Of a stretch of 64,000 nt of DNA, positions 41,966 through 51,399 are shown piece after piece; position 1 is the stretch's first letter; each line of letters opens with the position of its first letter. Source of the stretch: Robertmurraya kyonggiensis (lineage in GTDB: Bacteria > Bacillota > Bacilli > Bacillales > Cytobacillaceae); NCBI RefSeq assembly GCF_005116465.1, contig NZ_SWBM01000001.1:1550001-1614000 (forward strand), written 5' to 3'. A model generated the notes under the pieces. It searched no databases. It worked only from the letters and a program-made list of their open reading frames with translations, and had not been told where the DNA came from. The position numbers were made by a program, and so were the translations under genes.

Positions 41966-42796
41966 TTATTTCATCCACTCTGGTTTTCCAAAGCCTTTGA
42001 ACTCTTCATCAATAACCTTTTCAAATGCATCAGATTCGACAACTGCTTTAATATCTTTCGCTAGCTGCTCGTCTTTATTTTCTGTTTTCACTGCAACGAC
42101 GTTACGATAAGAATCATCCATGTTTTCAAGAGCTAATGCACTCAATAAATCCATTCCAGCTGCTAAAGCAAAGTTACCAGGAACTGCCGCAAGGTCTGCA
42201 CTCTCGACTGAACGTGGTAGCTGACCTGCTTCAATTGGTTGGAATACTAAGTTTTTCTTGTTTTCTACAATATCTTTCTCTGAAAAAGTTAATGGATCAA
42301 CCTTTTCGTCTAATACAATCAAACCTTCATCTTGTAGGGTATTAAATGCACGAGACGCATTCGTTGGATCGTTCGGAATTGTGATTGTTGCTCCATCCTT
42401 AATTTCTTCGATAGACTTAAATTCATTCGAATAAATACCCATTGGAGCTGTAGGAACAGCAATTAATCCTGTTAACTCCATTTTGTTTTCTTTTGCAAAG
42501 TTTTCTAGATAAATAGTGTGTTGGAAAAGGTTTGCTTGAATATCCCCATTATCTAGGGCTTTGTTTGGTTGAATATAGTCACTAAACTCAACAACCTTAA
42601 CCTTGTATCCTTTTTCCTCAAGACCTGGAATAATTGCTTTTGATAACATATCGCTATATGGACCAGCTGTTGCCCCAATCTTAATATCTTTAGATTCTTC
42701 CCCTTTTGAGCTAGCGTCTTTTTCTTCATTTCCTCCACACGCTGCTAAAAATCCTGCTACAAATAGAATTAGTACTGCTGTTAACCACTTTTTCAT
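41966..42796 (-). CDS. metQ: Methionine ABC transporter, substrate-binding lipoprotein
   Basis: A 276-residue NlpA/MetQ lipoprotein with a lipobox (GFLAACGGN, Cys20). Family segments: KIGATAGPYSDML, SDYIQPNKALDNGDIQANLFQH, and NDPTNASRAFNTLQDEG. It captures D/L-methionine outside the membrane for the MetNI permease. It lies 21 bases after metI. A hairpin (GACCCACTT/AAGTGGG) follows but lacks a T run, so transcription probably continues into the HcxA-like gene. Confidence 0.95.
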   Translation of the reverse strand: MKKWLTAVLILFVAGFLAACGGNEEKDASSKGEESKDIKIGATAGPYSDMLSKAIIPGLEEKGYKVKVVEFSDYIQPNKALDNGDIQANLFQHTIYLENFAKENKMELTGLIAVPTAPMGIYSNEFKSIEEIKDGATITIPNDPTNASRAFNTLQDEGLIVLDEKVDPLTFSEKDIVENKKNLVFQPIEAGQLPRSVESADLAAVPGNFALAAGMDLLSALALENMDDSYRNVVAVKTENKDEQLAKDIKAVVESDAFEKVIDEEFKGFGKPEWMK

Positions 42797-42817
42797 ATTA
42801 TTTTCCTACTTTCCTTT

Positions 42818-43489
42818 TTATCTTTTATCTACAACCTTGGCAATAAAGTCACCAAGGAGCTGTATAACCTGAACCAAAATAATCAAAATCAACACAGTCG
42901 CAATCATTATCGTGTTGTCGTAGCGGTAATAACCGAAGCGAATCGCCAAGTCACCAATTCCCCCACCGCCTACTGTTCCAGCCATCGCTGAAAATCCTAT
43001 TAAACTAATAAGTGTTAAAGTAATCCCAGAAATAATTCCTGATTTTGCTTCAAGGAGCAGAACATCCTTAATAATCATCCAAGGTGTTGCTCCTGCTGCA
43101 ATTGCCGCTTCGATAACACCCTTATCAATTTCCCTCAAGGCTGTTTCAACGATACGAGCGAAAAATGGTATAGCTGCCACAGATAAAGATACACTTGCAG
43201 CAGTTGGTCCAATCGTTGTTTTAACAAGTGCATCGGTAAGGGGAAGTAGCGCAACCAACAAGATAATAAATGGTACCGAACGGACCATATTGACAACAAA
43301 CCCCAATACATTTTGAACAAGTCGATTTTCCCAAATCAGCCCTTTATCCGTAATATACAGAAGGATTCCGATTGGAAGTCCAATCACAACCGCAATGATA
43401 AGAGAGATGGTTATCATATAAATCGTCTGTAAAAAAGCAGTATTGATATCTGGTATAAGTTCAATGAAATGTGCAAAATCAAATCCCAT
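42818..43489 (-). CDS. metI: Methionine ABC transporter, permease
   Basis: A 223-residue permease with five to six helices and the MetI family EAA loop EAAIAAGATPWMIIKDVLL, which docks onto MetN. The segment AGTVGGGGIGDLAIRFGYYRYD near the C-terminus is diagnostic of MetI. ATG 43489 overlaps the end of metN by 11 bases, with GGAGG as ribosome site. Confidence 0.95.
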   Translation of the reverse strand: MGFDFAHFIELIPDINTAFLQTIYMITISLIIAVVIGLPIGILLYITDKGLIWENRLVQNVLGFVVNMVRSVPFIILLVALLPLTDALVKTTIGPTAASVSLSVAAIPFFARIVETALREIDKGVIEAAIAAGATPWMIIKDVLLLEAKSGIISGITLTLISLIGFSAMAGTVGGGGIGDLAIRFGYYRYDNTIMIATVLILIILVQVIQLLGDFIAKVVDKR

Positions 43490-44492
43490 CTCTTAACACC
43501 TCCACTTGCGCATCTCGTTGTTCTATATAATCAAGCGCCTTCTGAATTTCGTTTTTTTCACCCTTTAATTCCATTACAAAAATTCCGAGAGGCCTCTCTT
43601 GAATATATTCAATGGAACCATGGAGGAAGTTCCCATTTAAATTGAATTGCTGCAGCGTATCAGATATAACCCCTTCACCGGCAACCTTCCCTCTAAATGT
43701 CACTTTCACAATTGGACCTGTACAGCTATTTACAATTGACTCAGGAATTTCGAAAGAAACAACACTTGCAATAAATTCTTTTGCAAGCTCGGTCTTCGGA
43801 TTAGAAAAAATCTTATAGACCGCTCCTTCTTCAATAACCCTACCGTCCTGCATAATCGCCATCCGATGACAGATTTCTTTGACAACATTCATTTCATGAG
43901 TAATCAAAACAATTGTGATATCCAGCTCTTCATTGATTTTCTTTAAGAGATTCAAAATCGATTTAGTCGTTGTCGGGTCAAGAGCCGATGTTGCTTCATC
44001 ACAGAGAAGAACCTTCGGATTATTGGCTAACGCTCTTGCAATGGCAACTCTCTGTTTTTGTCCGCCACTTAATTGTGAAGGATATACATTTCTTTTATCA
44101 GACAAGCCCACCATTTCTAGCAAACTTTCAACTCTTTTGGTTATTTCCTTTGGCGGAATTTTTGCCGCCTTTAATGCAAAAGCGATATTTTCAAATACCG
44201 TTTTTTGACTAATCAAATAGAAATGCTGAAAGATCATGCCGATTTTTAATCTAGCCAAACGTAATGCTTCTCCTCTTAACGAAGTAAGGTCCGTTCCATC
44301 TACAGTCAAATGCCCTGTAGAAGGTCGCTCGAGTAAGTTGATGCATCTCAGCAAAGAGCTTTTCCCTGCTCCAGAATACCCAACGATCCCGTAGATTTCT
44401 CCTTTTTGGATGGATAGTGTCACATTATCGACACCTTTTACCACATCATTCTTTGTTTTGTATATCTTTGAAAGATTTTGAATTTCAATCAT
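43479..44492 (-). CDS. metN: Methionine ABC transporter, ATPase
   Basis: A 337-residue ABC ATPase. Walker A GYSGAGKSSLLR, signature LSGGQKQRVAIARAL and Walker B VLLCDEATSALD are all intact; the C-terminal ACT-like NIL domain (about 265-335), which senses methionine, is present. ATG 44492 has AGAGGG six bases upstream, so the first two residues of the longest frame are dropped. It is first in metNIQ-hcxA and is controlled by the SAM riboswitch upstream. Confidence 0.95.
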   Translation of the reverse strand: MIEIQNLSKIYKTKNDVVKGVDNVTLSIQKGEIYGIVGYSGAGKSSLLRCINLLERPSTGHLTVDGTDLTSLRGEALRLARLKIGMIFQHFYLISQKTVFENIAFALKAAKIPPKEITKRVESLLEMVGLSDKRNVYPSQLSGGQKQRVAIARALANNPKVLLCDEATSALDPTTTKSILNLLKKINEELDITIVLITHEMNVVKEICHRMAIMQDGRVIEEGAVYKIFSNPKTELAKEFIASVVSFEIPESIVNSCTGPIVKVTFRGKVAGEGVISDTLQQFNLNGNFLHGSIEYIQERPLGIFVMELKGEKNEIQKALDYIEQRDAQVEVLRDGI

Positions 44493-44523
44493 ATGCAACC
44501 CTCTTTTCTATCTCAAAAAAATA

Positions 44524-44553
44524 AAAATGCGCCCTTCTACTGAAAGACGCATC
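44524..44553 (-). terminator. Riboswitch-controlled terminator before metN
   Basis: ATGCGTCTT pairs with AAGGGCGCAT (one wobble) and is followed by TTTTTATTTTTTT on the minus strand. This is the expression platform of the SAM-I element. Confidence 0.88.
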
Positions 44554-44570
44554 GAAATACTATATCTCGA

Positions 44571-44676
44571 CTTATCTTTCAGAATGAATAACATTCTGCA
44601 GGAATTGGCACCTTCCCTTCATTAGGGGGTTGCCGGACGTCATAGGGCCTTGTCCCTCAGTCGCTCTGGATAAGTT
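44571..44676 (-). ncRNA. SAM-I riboswitch (S-box) of metNIQ
   Basis: The minus strand carries the conserved core: CTTATCCAGAGCGACTGAGG, GGCCCTATGACGTCCGGCAA, then AAGGTGCCAATTCCTGCAG and closing GATAAG of P1. This is a complete S-box aptamer. When SAM is high, the downstream terminator forms and methionine uptake is shut off. Confidence 0.95.
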
Positions 44677-44705
44677 TGAAAATTTTATATTGGAATTTAA
44701 TTTAG

Positions 44706-44734
44706 ATAATACTCGTCTGCAAAAATTCTGTCAA
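44706..44734 (-). promoter_or_regulatory. Sigma-A promoter of the metNIQ transcript
   Basis: Perfect TTGACA (44729-44734), 17-base spacer, TATTAT (44706-44711), about 30 bases upstream of the aptamer. Confidence 0.85.
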
Positions 44735-44814
44735 ACTAAAAATTTCACATTACAGTTATTGAAAAACGCTTACATAACGATGAAATCAACAAAATTATAA
44801 TAATAAAAATATTT

Positions 44815-45594
44815 TTATAAGTATAATTCTTCTCGTCTATCTTGAAAAACTGGAATCGTACTACGGACCCTATCCACCTCATCCATATCAATATTGGCGT
44901 AAAAGATTCCTTCTTCCTCATTTTTTGAAACTAGAAGCTCACCCCAAGGAGCAATAACCATCGAATGACCATTAAATTCATTGTTCGGATCATTTCCCAC
45001 TCGGTTGACTGCAACGATATAGCATTGGTTTTCAATCGCTCTTGCTTGAAGCAACAATTGCCAATGGTCAATTCGCTTCTTGGGCCATTCCGCCGGGATA
45101 AATATAATTTTCGCTCCCTGTAAAACATGAGTACGGATCCATTCTGGAAAACGAATATCGTAACAGATCACACCTCCACAGTCGATCCCATCTAATGTGA
45201 ATCGATTTACTGACTGCCCTGATTCTATATAGAGATGCTCATCCATCAACTTGAATAAATGGGCTTTATCATATTCAGCTACAATTTCACCATTTCGTCC
45301 CACCACATACATCGTGTTATGAAATTTTCCATCTCTCTTCGTTGATACAGAGCCACCAACTATGTTCACTTGATGTTTTTTGGCCAGACTGGACAATAAT
45401 TCTTTTGTAGCCGCTCCATTTTTATCAGCTAATCTATCAAGTTCGTTTAAGGCATAACCAGTATTCCACATTTCAGGTAAAACTATCGTGTCAGCACCTG
45501 ATGAAACAGCCTCCTCAATAAATTGATTAACAGCTTCAAAATTTTTCTCTGGATTCCCGAACTCGATATCCATCTGTACACACGCAACTTTCAT
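44815..45594 (-). CDS. mtnU: Carbon-nitrogen hydrolase, probable omega-amidase MtnU
   Basis: A 259-residue nitrilase-superfamily protein. The Glu-Lys-Cys triad is in VLPEMWNTG, YDKAHLFKLMDE and GVICYDIRFPEW. It resembles B. subtilis MtnU (YkrU), thought to hydrolyse the 2-oxoacid amide formed when glutamine is the amino donor in methionine regeneration. ATG 45594 has GGGAGG six bases upstream; the longer frame adds seven unsupported residues. It is divergent from mtnE with about 80 bases between, as in the salvage clusters of other Bacillus. No S-box is present between the two genes. Confidence 0.85.
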   Translation of the reverse strand: MKVACVQMDIEFGNPEKNFEAVNQFIEEAVSSGADTIVLPEMWNTGYALNELDRLADKNGAATKELLSSLAKKHQVNIVGGSVSTKRDGKFHNTMYVVGRNGEIVAEYDKAHLFKLMDEHLYIESGQSVNRFTLDGIDCGGVICYDIRFPEWIRTHVLQGAKIIFIPAEWPKKRIDHWQLLLQARAIENQCYIVAVNRVGNDPNNEFNGHSMVIAPWGELLVSKNEEEGIFYANIDMDEVDRVRSTIPVFQDRREELYL

Positions 45595-45676
45595 GTTAAG
45601 CCTCCCTCTAGACAATTTTAACTAAAGATTATAGAATTTTATCTAAAATCGCAAATACTTTTTAAAGGTGGAACAT

Positions 45677-46843
45677 ATGGAATACTCAGACAGATTAAAA
45701 AAATTGCCAGTTCAATTTTTCGCTAGTCTTGTAGAAAAAGTTAATAAAGCGAAGGCAGAAGGAAGAGACATTATCAATCTAGGGCAAGGGAACCCTGATC
45801 AGCCGACACCCGCACATATTGTTCGTGCCCTTCAAAGTGCCGCTGAAGACCCAGAAATGCATCAATATTCTCCTTTTCGCGGACTTCAGGAATTAAAAAA
45901 TGCCGCGGCTGAATTCTACCAACGCGAATATGGAGTTGAAATCGATCCGAATACAGAAGTAGCGATTCTTTTTGGCACAAAAACAGGTTTAGTTGAACTC
46001 CCTATGTGTCTATTAAACGAAGGTGAGCTTATGCTCTTACCAGACCCAGGCTATCCAGATTATCTTTCTGGAGCAGTACTTGCTAATGTCCAATATGAGT
46101 TGTTCCCCCTTAAAGCTGAAAATCAGTTTTTACCTGATTATGAAGCAATTCCTAGTGGGCAGGTCGAAGCAGCGAAACTCATGTACTTGAACTATCCAAA
46201 TAACCCGACAGGCGCAACAGCAGATTTAGCCTTTTTTGAAGAAACAGTTGCCTTTGCGAAGGAGCATAATATCTCTATTCTTCACGATTTTGCCTATGGT
46301 GCGATTGGGTTTGATGGGAAGAAACCAACCAGTTTTCTTCAGGCTGAAGGTGCCAAGGACATTGGCGTAGAAATGTACACCTTATCAAAGACCTATAATA
46401 TGGCAGGTTGGCGTGTAGGCTTTGCTGTTGGTAATGCAAAAATTATCTCCGCTTTGAATTTAATTCAGGATCATCTTTATGTGAGTTTATTCCCTGCCAT
46501 TCAGAAAGCTGCTGTTGCTGCCCTCACAGAAGAGCAGCAATGCGTTGAAGAGCTCGTGTCTCGCTATGAAAATCGTCGTAACGCTTTAATGGATGTATGC
46601 CATTCAATTGGTTGGAATGCCGAAGCTCCGACTGGTTCCTTTTTCGCTTGGTTACCTGTTCCTAATGGCTTTACCAGTGAGGAGTTCGCCGATTTTCTCC
46701 TTGAAAAAGCAGATGTAGCTGTAGCTGCAGGAAAAGGCTTTGGCGAATATGGTGAAGGATATGTACGAGTAGGTCTGCTTGTAGATGAGGAAAGACTTGT
46801 AGAAGCAATAGAACGAATTGGAAAAACTGAAGTTTTTAAATGA
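45677..46843 (+). CDS. mtnE: PLP-dependent aminotransferase MtnE (methionine salvage)
   Basis: A 388-residue fold-type I aminotransferase resembling B. subtilis MtnE (YkrV), which transaminates 4-methylthio-2-oxobutyrate to methionine. Key parts: INLGQGNPDQPTPAHIV, LNYPNNPTGATA, the PLP lysine in YTLSKTYNMAGWRVG near residue 238, and GSFFAWLPVP. ATG 45677 is preferred to GTG 45668 because AAAGGTGG overlaps the latter. The rest of the salvage pathway (mtnKA, mtnWXBD) is not in the window. A strong bidirectional terminator follows. Confidence 0.88.
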   Translation: MEYSDRLKKLPVQFFASLVEKVNKAKAEGRDIINLGQGNPDQPTPAHIVRALQSAAEDPEMHQYSPFRGLQELKNAAAEFYQREYGVEIDPNTEVAILFGTKTGLVELPMCLLNEGELMLLPDPGYPDYLSGAVLANVQYELFPLKAENQFLPDYEAIPSGQVEAAKLMYLNYPNNPTGATADLAFFEETVAFAKEHNISILHDFAYGAIGFDGKKPTSFLQAEGAKDIGVEMYTLSKTYNMAGWRVGFAVGNAKIISALNLIQDHLYVSLFPAIQKAAVAALTEEQQCVEELVSRYENRRNALMDVCHSIGWNAEAPTGSFFAWLPVPNGFTSEEFADFLLEKADVAVAAGKGFGEYGEGYVRVGLLVDEERLVEAIERIGKTEVFK

Positions 46844-46854
46844 AGGTAAGAAAA

Positions 46855-46888
46855 AACAGCCAAGTACAAATTTTCGTACTTGGCTGTT
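46855..46888. terminator. Bidirectional terminator between mtnE and the MFS gene
   Basis: A perfect 13-bp stem (AACAGCCAAGTAC) with an 8-base loop; A-rich on the left and T-rich on the right, so it suits both convergent genes. Confidence 0.92.
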
Positions 46889-46921
46889 CTTCTTAATAAT
46901 CGGATTCTAAGTTTCACCCAT

Positions 46922-48211
46922 TTATTTATCCAAATCCTTCGATACTGCAGGCATCGATACGGCCTCAGTTGTATTTGGTACACGAAGAAGGATAACCGCA
47001 CCCACAATAAACAAAATAACGAGAGTGAACACTCCATAATTTGTTTTGCCAGTAATATGAGTCGTTACCCCTAATAAAAGTGGTCCAGCAACTGCGGCGA
47101 ACTTTCCAAAGATATTATAGAATCCAAAGAATTCGTTTGAGGATTCTTTAGGAACAAGCTTCCCAAAGTACGAACGACTTAAGGATTGTATTCCTCCTTG
47201 AGCCATCCCAACGAACATGGCAAGAATCCAAAAATCCAACGCAGAATCTAAGAAAAAAGCATAACAACAAATAAAAATATAAATACATATGCCAACCATA
47301 ATTAATTGTTTGTCACCGTATTTCGTTCCTAATTTTCCAAAAAGGACAGTAAAAGGAGCAGCCACCACTTGGGTAACAAAAAGAACAATTAATAATGTTG
47401 TCGAATCAATTCCTAAATCTGAACCATACGCTGTTGACATCTTGATAATTGTATTAACTCCATCAATATAAAAGAAATAAGCAAGTAAAAATAAAAATAA
47501 AGGGCGGTAAACTTTAATATTTTTGAAGGTTACTAAAAGCTTTTTAAAACTAGCTTTAACGGGATTTGGAACACGTTCCACATAATACTTCTGTTCCACA
47601 TTTTTCAACATTGGAATCGTGAATATCCCCCACCATAGGGCTGTAATAACAAAGGCAATTTGACTTGCAACGGGAACAGATAAAGGAATGGTGCCTGTTT
47701 GAGCTAGTACGATAATCGCAATCGAAATGACAAATGGGATCGTACTTCCTATATACCCATAGGCAAATCCACTAGCTGAAATCCGATTCATACGTTTCTC
47801 TGTTGTAACATCGACGAGAAAGGCATCATAAAATACATTCGATCCAGCAAAACCGATTGACGTTAAGACAAATACAATCAATAAAATCATCCATTGATCA
47901 GCTGGAACAACAGCAAGTAATAAAGTAAATATAATTCCTAATGCGGCAAAGAAAGTAAAGAAACGTTTCTTGAAGCCTTTAAAATCGGCTATTGTTCCTA
48001 AAATGGGTGCAAGTAACGCAACAATTAAGGTCGAAAAAGAATTTGCATAGCCCCAATAGGCTGTAGAAGTAGAGGCCGATATCCCCGCTTCCGTTGCTGC
48101 AGACTTGAAATACAGTGGCAGAATTGCCGTTACAATCACAATTGTATACGCTGAATTAGCCCAGTCATATAGAGCCCAGCTTCGTTCAGATGTAGTCATT
48201 TTTTTCTCCAA
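46922..48211 (-). CDS. MFS transporter, UMF1 (Atg22-like) family
   Basis: A 429-residue, 12-helix permease. The N-terminal SWALYDWANSAYTIVIVTAI and the later FGFYNIFGKFAAVAGPLL are hallmarks of the UMF1/Atg22-like branch. In fungi Atg22 exports amino acids from the vacuole; in bacteria the substrate is unknown. The start is TTG 48211 with GGGGG six bases upstream, although ATG four codons on is possible. It lies 11 bases after the phosphodiesterase gene, so the two form one unit. Confidence 0.88.
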   Translation of the reverse strand: MEKKMTTSERSWALYDWANSAYTIVIVTAILPLYFKSAATEAGISASTSTAYWGYANSFSTLIVALLAPILGTIADFKGFKKRFFTFFAALGIIFTLLLAVVPADQWMILLIVFVLTSIGFAGSNVFYDAFLVDVTTEKRMNRISASGFAYGYIGSTIPFVISIAIIVLAQTGTIPLSVPVASQIAFVITALWWGIFTIPMLKNVEQKYYVERVPNPVKASFKKLLVTFKNIKVYRPLFLFLLAYFFYIDGVNTIIKMSTAYGSDLGIDSTTLLIVLFVTQVVAAPFTVLFGKLGTKYGDKQLIMVGICIYIFICCYAFFLDSALDFWILAMFVGMAQGGIQSLSRSYFGKLVPKESSNEFFGFYNIFGKFAAVAGPLLLGVTTHITGKTNYGVFTLVILFIVGAVILLRVPNTTEAVSMPAVSKDLDK

Positions 48212-48222
48212 TTTAATCCCCC

Positions 48223-49539
48223 TTAAACAGATACTAAAAATTGTTCAATAACCTGGCCGTCAGTCTCCCCTAAATCAAGACCCAGCAGTTTTGCTAAGGT
48301 CGGACCTATATCAATAAGCCCCATTGAAGGTACTTCTTGCCTTGATTGAATCCCTTTCCCTGAAGCCAGAAAAAACGTTTGATAATCCTCTTTGTCAGGT
48401 GAATAACCATGACACGCACGTAAAAATTTCGGATTGCTTAACCTATTTTCTTCAGTCACCTCTTTTATAAATTCTCCGAGATGATCCTCAATAAAATAAA
48501 ATCCATATGCTGCTTCAATCATGAACGCACAGTTCGGGTCGGCCCCTAATTTACCAGCTTCCTTCCCAGTTATGATTTTTTCAATGCCATTGTTCGGATC
48601 GGCCATTAAGTTTTTAAGAATACCTTCTACTTTATCTTTGATAGCTCCATTCTCTTGATCTTTTAAATAGATGTAGGCAGAACCATCACAGCCCTTACAA
48701 TAAGCCTTCCAATCTAATATTTTTCCTTTTGAATTTACAGTGAGCAATTTTTGATCGCTAAAATGGACATTTAGATTCACTGCTTTATTCTCGTCTAAAG
48801 CAGCATGATCTCCTAAGATGATGATCGTTGTTTCAGAAAATTGACCACTTTCCTCAAGAGCATCTAATATTCGACCTAATCTCTTATCATGACGATGAAT
48901 GGCATCAATAGCCTCTTGTGAATGGACACCGTAATCATGACGCATCGTATCAAGATCGGTAAAATGGACAAGCAGTAGATTAGGCTTTTTCTTTAAAATC
49001 GTATGCACTGTTGATTCAAGAACAAAATCGTCTAGTTCTGGCTGACTTAAGCCATTTCTAATATACCCATAAAGCTTGTTTAACTCCCATTGATAGCTGG
49101 CTGTGCCATTTAATAAGGAAACGACAATTTGATTTTGCCATGGCCGGTTTGCAAAAATTTCCGGTAGATTATATTGAATGGATTTTGCTTTTGCTGTGAC
49201 CGGCCATAGTAAGGCTGCATTAGACAAATTTGCTTTATAAGCTTCATCATAAAGTGTCGTACCTTCGATCGCACTTCTATACCAGTTCCAGTCAGGTGAA
49301 GCAGAACCGGGTTGGATCAACGTATTGTTTACAACTCCATGATTTTTTGGATACTTCCCCGTTACAATAGTGGAATGACATGGATAAGTCAGGGATGGAT
49401 ATATAGTCCTTACCCTTTTACAAAAAGAACCATTTTCGAAAACTCTTTGAAAGTTTGGTAGGGTCTCGATGAGTGAATAATCTATGGCTGCTAAACAATC
49501 AAAGGAAATGACAATCATATTTTTTGTGAACGCTGTCAT
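48223..49539 (-). CDS. Alkaline-phosphatase-superfamily phosphodiesterase (NPP-like)
   Basis: A 438-residue type I phosphodiesterase/nucleotide pyrophosphatase domain protein. Metal-site residues are visible: VISFDCLAA, nucleophile Thr in YPSLTYPCHSTIVTG, HFTDLDTMRHDYG, and LGDHAALDE; the last His is in RACHGYSPD. No signal peptide is seen, so it appears cytoplasmic, unlike eukaryotic NPPs. AGGAGGAGG precedes ATG 49539. It is co-transcribed with the UMF1-type permease. The substrate is unknown; phosphodiesters or phosphonates are typical. Confidence 0.87.
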   Translation of the reverse strand: MTAFTKNMIVISFDCLAAIDYSLIETLPNFQRVFENGSFCKRVRTIYPSLTYPCHSTIVTGKYPKNHGVVNNTLIQPGSASPDWNWYRSAIEGTTLYDEAYKANLSNAALLWPVTAKAKSIQYNLPEIFANRPWQNQIVVSLLNGTASYQWELNKLYGYIRNGLSQPELDDFVLESTVHTILKKKPNLLLVHFTDLDTMRHDYGVHSQEAIDAIHRHDKRLGRILDALEESGQFSETTIIILGDHAALDENKAVNLNVHFSDQKLLTVNSKGKILDWKAYCKGCDGSAYIYLKDQENGAIKDKVEGILKNLMADPNNGIEKIITGKEAGKLGADPNCAFMIEAAYGFYFIEDHLGEFIKEVTEENRLSNPKFLRACHGYSPDKEDYQTFFLASGKGIQSRQEVPSMGLIDIGPTLAKLLGLDLGETDGQVIEQFLVSV

Positions 49540-49733
49540 AATCCTCCTCCTGCAAAATCTTATTTGACGATTAATACCATTGTACTATGTTCAATTGTGA
49601 ATAAGATATAAATTATTGTAAATTTATTCTTAATTTTCTAGCAGAATTGTCATTTGCTAACTAATCTCGAATTGGAAACATCAAACAATTTGAGAATAAG
49701 ATGAAATGGTATAAGATTTCCGGAGGTGAAAGT

Positions 49734-50162
49734 ATGGGAGTCGTAAAAGCGACAAGTGCAGATATAGATTTATTGGCGCGTTTGCTTAGAGCTGAGGCCG
49801 AGGGTGAAGGACAACAAGGGATGCTTATGGTAGGAAATGTTGCGATCAATCGAATAAGGGCAAATTGTTCAGATTTCGAAGGGATTCGCACGATGAACCA
49901 GATGGTATACCAGGAGCACGCATTCGAAGCAACATTAAAAGGATATTTTTATCAGCCAGCAAGAGAGGTTGAACGAAAATTAGCACGGCGAGCCATTGCA
50001 GGAGAAAGGATATGGCCAGCAAAATTTAGCTTATGGTATTTCAGACCACCTGGGGATTGTCCAGCCGAATGGTATAATCAACCACATGTCGGACGATTTA
50101 AGCTTCATTGTTTCTATGAACCAACATCAGAAACATGTGCGAATATTTATAATACTTTTTAG
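49734..50162 (+). CDS. cwlJ: Spore cortex-lytic cell wall hydrolase CwlJ
   Basis: A 142-residue protein that follows B. subtilis CwlJ along its whole length: VKATSADIDLLARLLRAEAE, NVAINRIRANCSDF, YFYQPAREVER, AKFSLWYFRPPGDCPA and CANIYNTF. It is the hydrolase of the spore coat that degrades cortex peptidoglycan during Ca-dipicolinate germination. The catalytic glutamate is in RAEAEGEG. ATG 49734 has GGAGGTG five bases upstream; the longer frame from 49701 is rejected. Expression in the mother cell is expected, but I did not identify a convincing sigma-E promoter. The partner gene gerQ is not adjacent here. Confidence 0.96.
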   Translation: MGVVKATSADIDLLARLLRAEAEGEGQQGMLMVGNVAINRIRANCSDFEGIRTMNQMVYQEHAFEATLKGYFYQPAREVERKLARRAIAGERIWPAKFSLWYFRPPGDCPAEWYNQPHVGRFKLHCFYEPTSETCANIYNTF

Positions 50163-50174
50163 AAAACAAAAGAA

Positions 50175-50206
50175 AAAGAGTCAGTATACAAACTCACTGA
50201 CTCTTT
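50175..50206. terminator. Bidirectional terminator between cwlJ and the aminotransferase gene
   Basis: An 11-bp perfect stem (AAAGAGTCAGT) with a 10-base loop between convergent genes. Confidence 0.88.
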
Positions 50207-50214
50207 ACTATTCT

Positions 50215-51399
50215 TTATACCGTTACTTGATTTAGTAATACCGAGACTAACCGGTCCATTCCTAATTTAATGTTCTCAGGAGTAGAGTGACTAAAATTTA
50301 AGCGGAATGTATTAAGCTTTGGTTCGTCTACATAGAAAGGTGCTCCAGGTACGTAAGCAACTCCCTTTTTCACGGCTGTATTCAGGAGCTTCGTAACATC
50401 AAGGCTTTCTTCACCCTCAATCCACATGAACATACCGCCTTTAGGTTCCTGCCACTTAAACAAGCCAAGATCCAATTGACTTAAACAATCACGCATAACG
50501 ATCATTCTACGATAATACTCTTCTCGCAAAGTTTGGACATGACTCTCCAAATCAAAATCTCTCATAATGTAATAAAGAGCTTGTTGATCTATAGAACTTG
50601 AATGTAAATCTGTCATTTGCTTACCTTGCGCAATCATCGCAATCACTTCAGGAGGGCCTGATACCCAACCTGATCGTAAAGCAGGGACAACTGTCTTTGA
50701 AAAAGTACTCGTATATAACACATGAGTTCGATTAACATCAAATGAAGCAACCGGTGGATACACTTCATCTGAAAACCTTAATTCCCCATATGGATCATCT
50801 TCTAATGTAAGAACATTATATTGATAGCAAAGCTCAACTAGCTTTTGTCGTCTTTGGGTACTCCATATCTTACCAACTGGATTCGAGAAGGTTGGGACGA
50901 TATAAATAAATTTCGGTTGGTACTTTCTTATTTTTAACTCCAGATCTTCAGGTACCATTCCATCTTCATCACTATTTACAGAAACAACTTTTGCTCCATA
51001 AGATCGGAAAACCTGTAAGGCTGCTAGATAAGTAGGATCTTCGGTTAATACGACATCACCCTCTGAAAGCATGACTCTTGAAAACAAGTCAATCACCTGC
51101 TGAGAACCTGTTGTTAATAGAGTCGTCTCAACGGTTGAATGAATTCCTTTACGTTTCATCACTTCTTGTAAAGCTTCCCTTAGTGGTTTGAACCCTTCTG
51201 TTAACCCATACTGCATGGCTGATTTTCCAGAAGCAAACACTTTTTCATAAGCATTTTGAACAGCCTCGATTGGAAAAAAGTCATCAGATGGTAGTCCACC
51301 TGCAAACGAAATGACATTTCCTTGTTGAATAACATTTAGAATATCTCTTACAGCTGATGATGAATAATGTTTTGTTTGCTCTGAGAATGAATACTTCAC
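50215..51399 (-). CDS. PLP-dependent aminotransferase (LysN/2-aminoadipate type)
   Basis: A 394-residue fold-type I aminotransferase of the group containing 2-aminoadipate aminotransferase LysN and the C-terminal half of MocR proteins; no DNA-binding part is attached. Features: NVISFAGGLPSDDFFP, LLTTGSQQVIDL, PTFSNPVGKIWS, the PLP lysine in YTSTFSKTVVPALRSGWV, and FRLNFSH. Many members act on branched-chain, aromatic or alpha-aminoadipate substrates; specificity cannot be read. GTG 51399 is chosen for its AAGGAAGGGA site; the longer frame begins upstream of it. It is monocistronic. Confidence 0.9.
   Translation of the reverse strand: MKYSFSEQTKHYSSSAVRDILNVIQQGNVISFAGGLPSDDFFPIEAVQNAYEKVFASGKSAMQYGLTEGFKPLREALQEVMKRKGIHSTVETTLLTTGSQQVIDLFSRVMLSEGDVVLTEDPTYLAALQVFRSYGAKVVSVNSDEDGMVPEDLELKIRKYQPKFIYIVPTFSNPVGKIWSTQRRQKLVELCYQYNVLTLEDDPYGELRFSDEVYPPVASFDVNRTHVLYTSTFSKTVVPALRSGWVSGPPEVIAMIAQGKQMTDLHSSSIDQQALYYIMRDFDLESHVQTLREEYYRRMIVMRDCLSQLDLGLFKWQEPKGGMFMWIEGEESLDVTKLLNTAVKKGVAYVPGAPFYVDEPKLNTFRLNFSHSTPENIKLGMDRLVSVLLNQVTV

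Noticed and set aside
44761-44774. cre-like site near the metNIQ promoter
   Set aside because: Only about 12 of 14 positions fit, with the leading TG missing, and catabolite control of methionine uptake is not expected.
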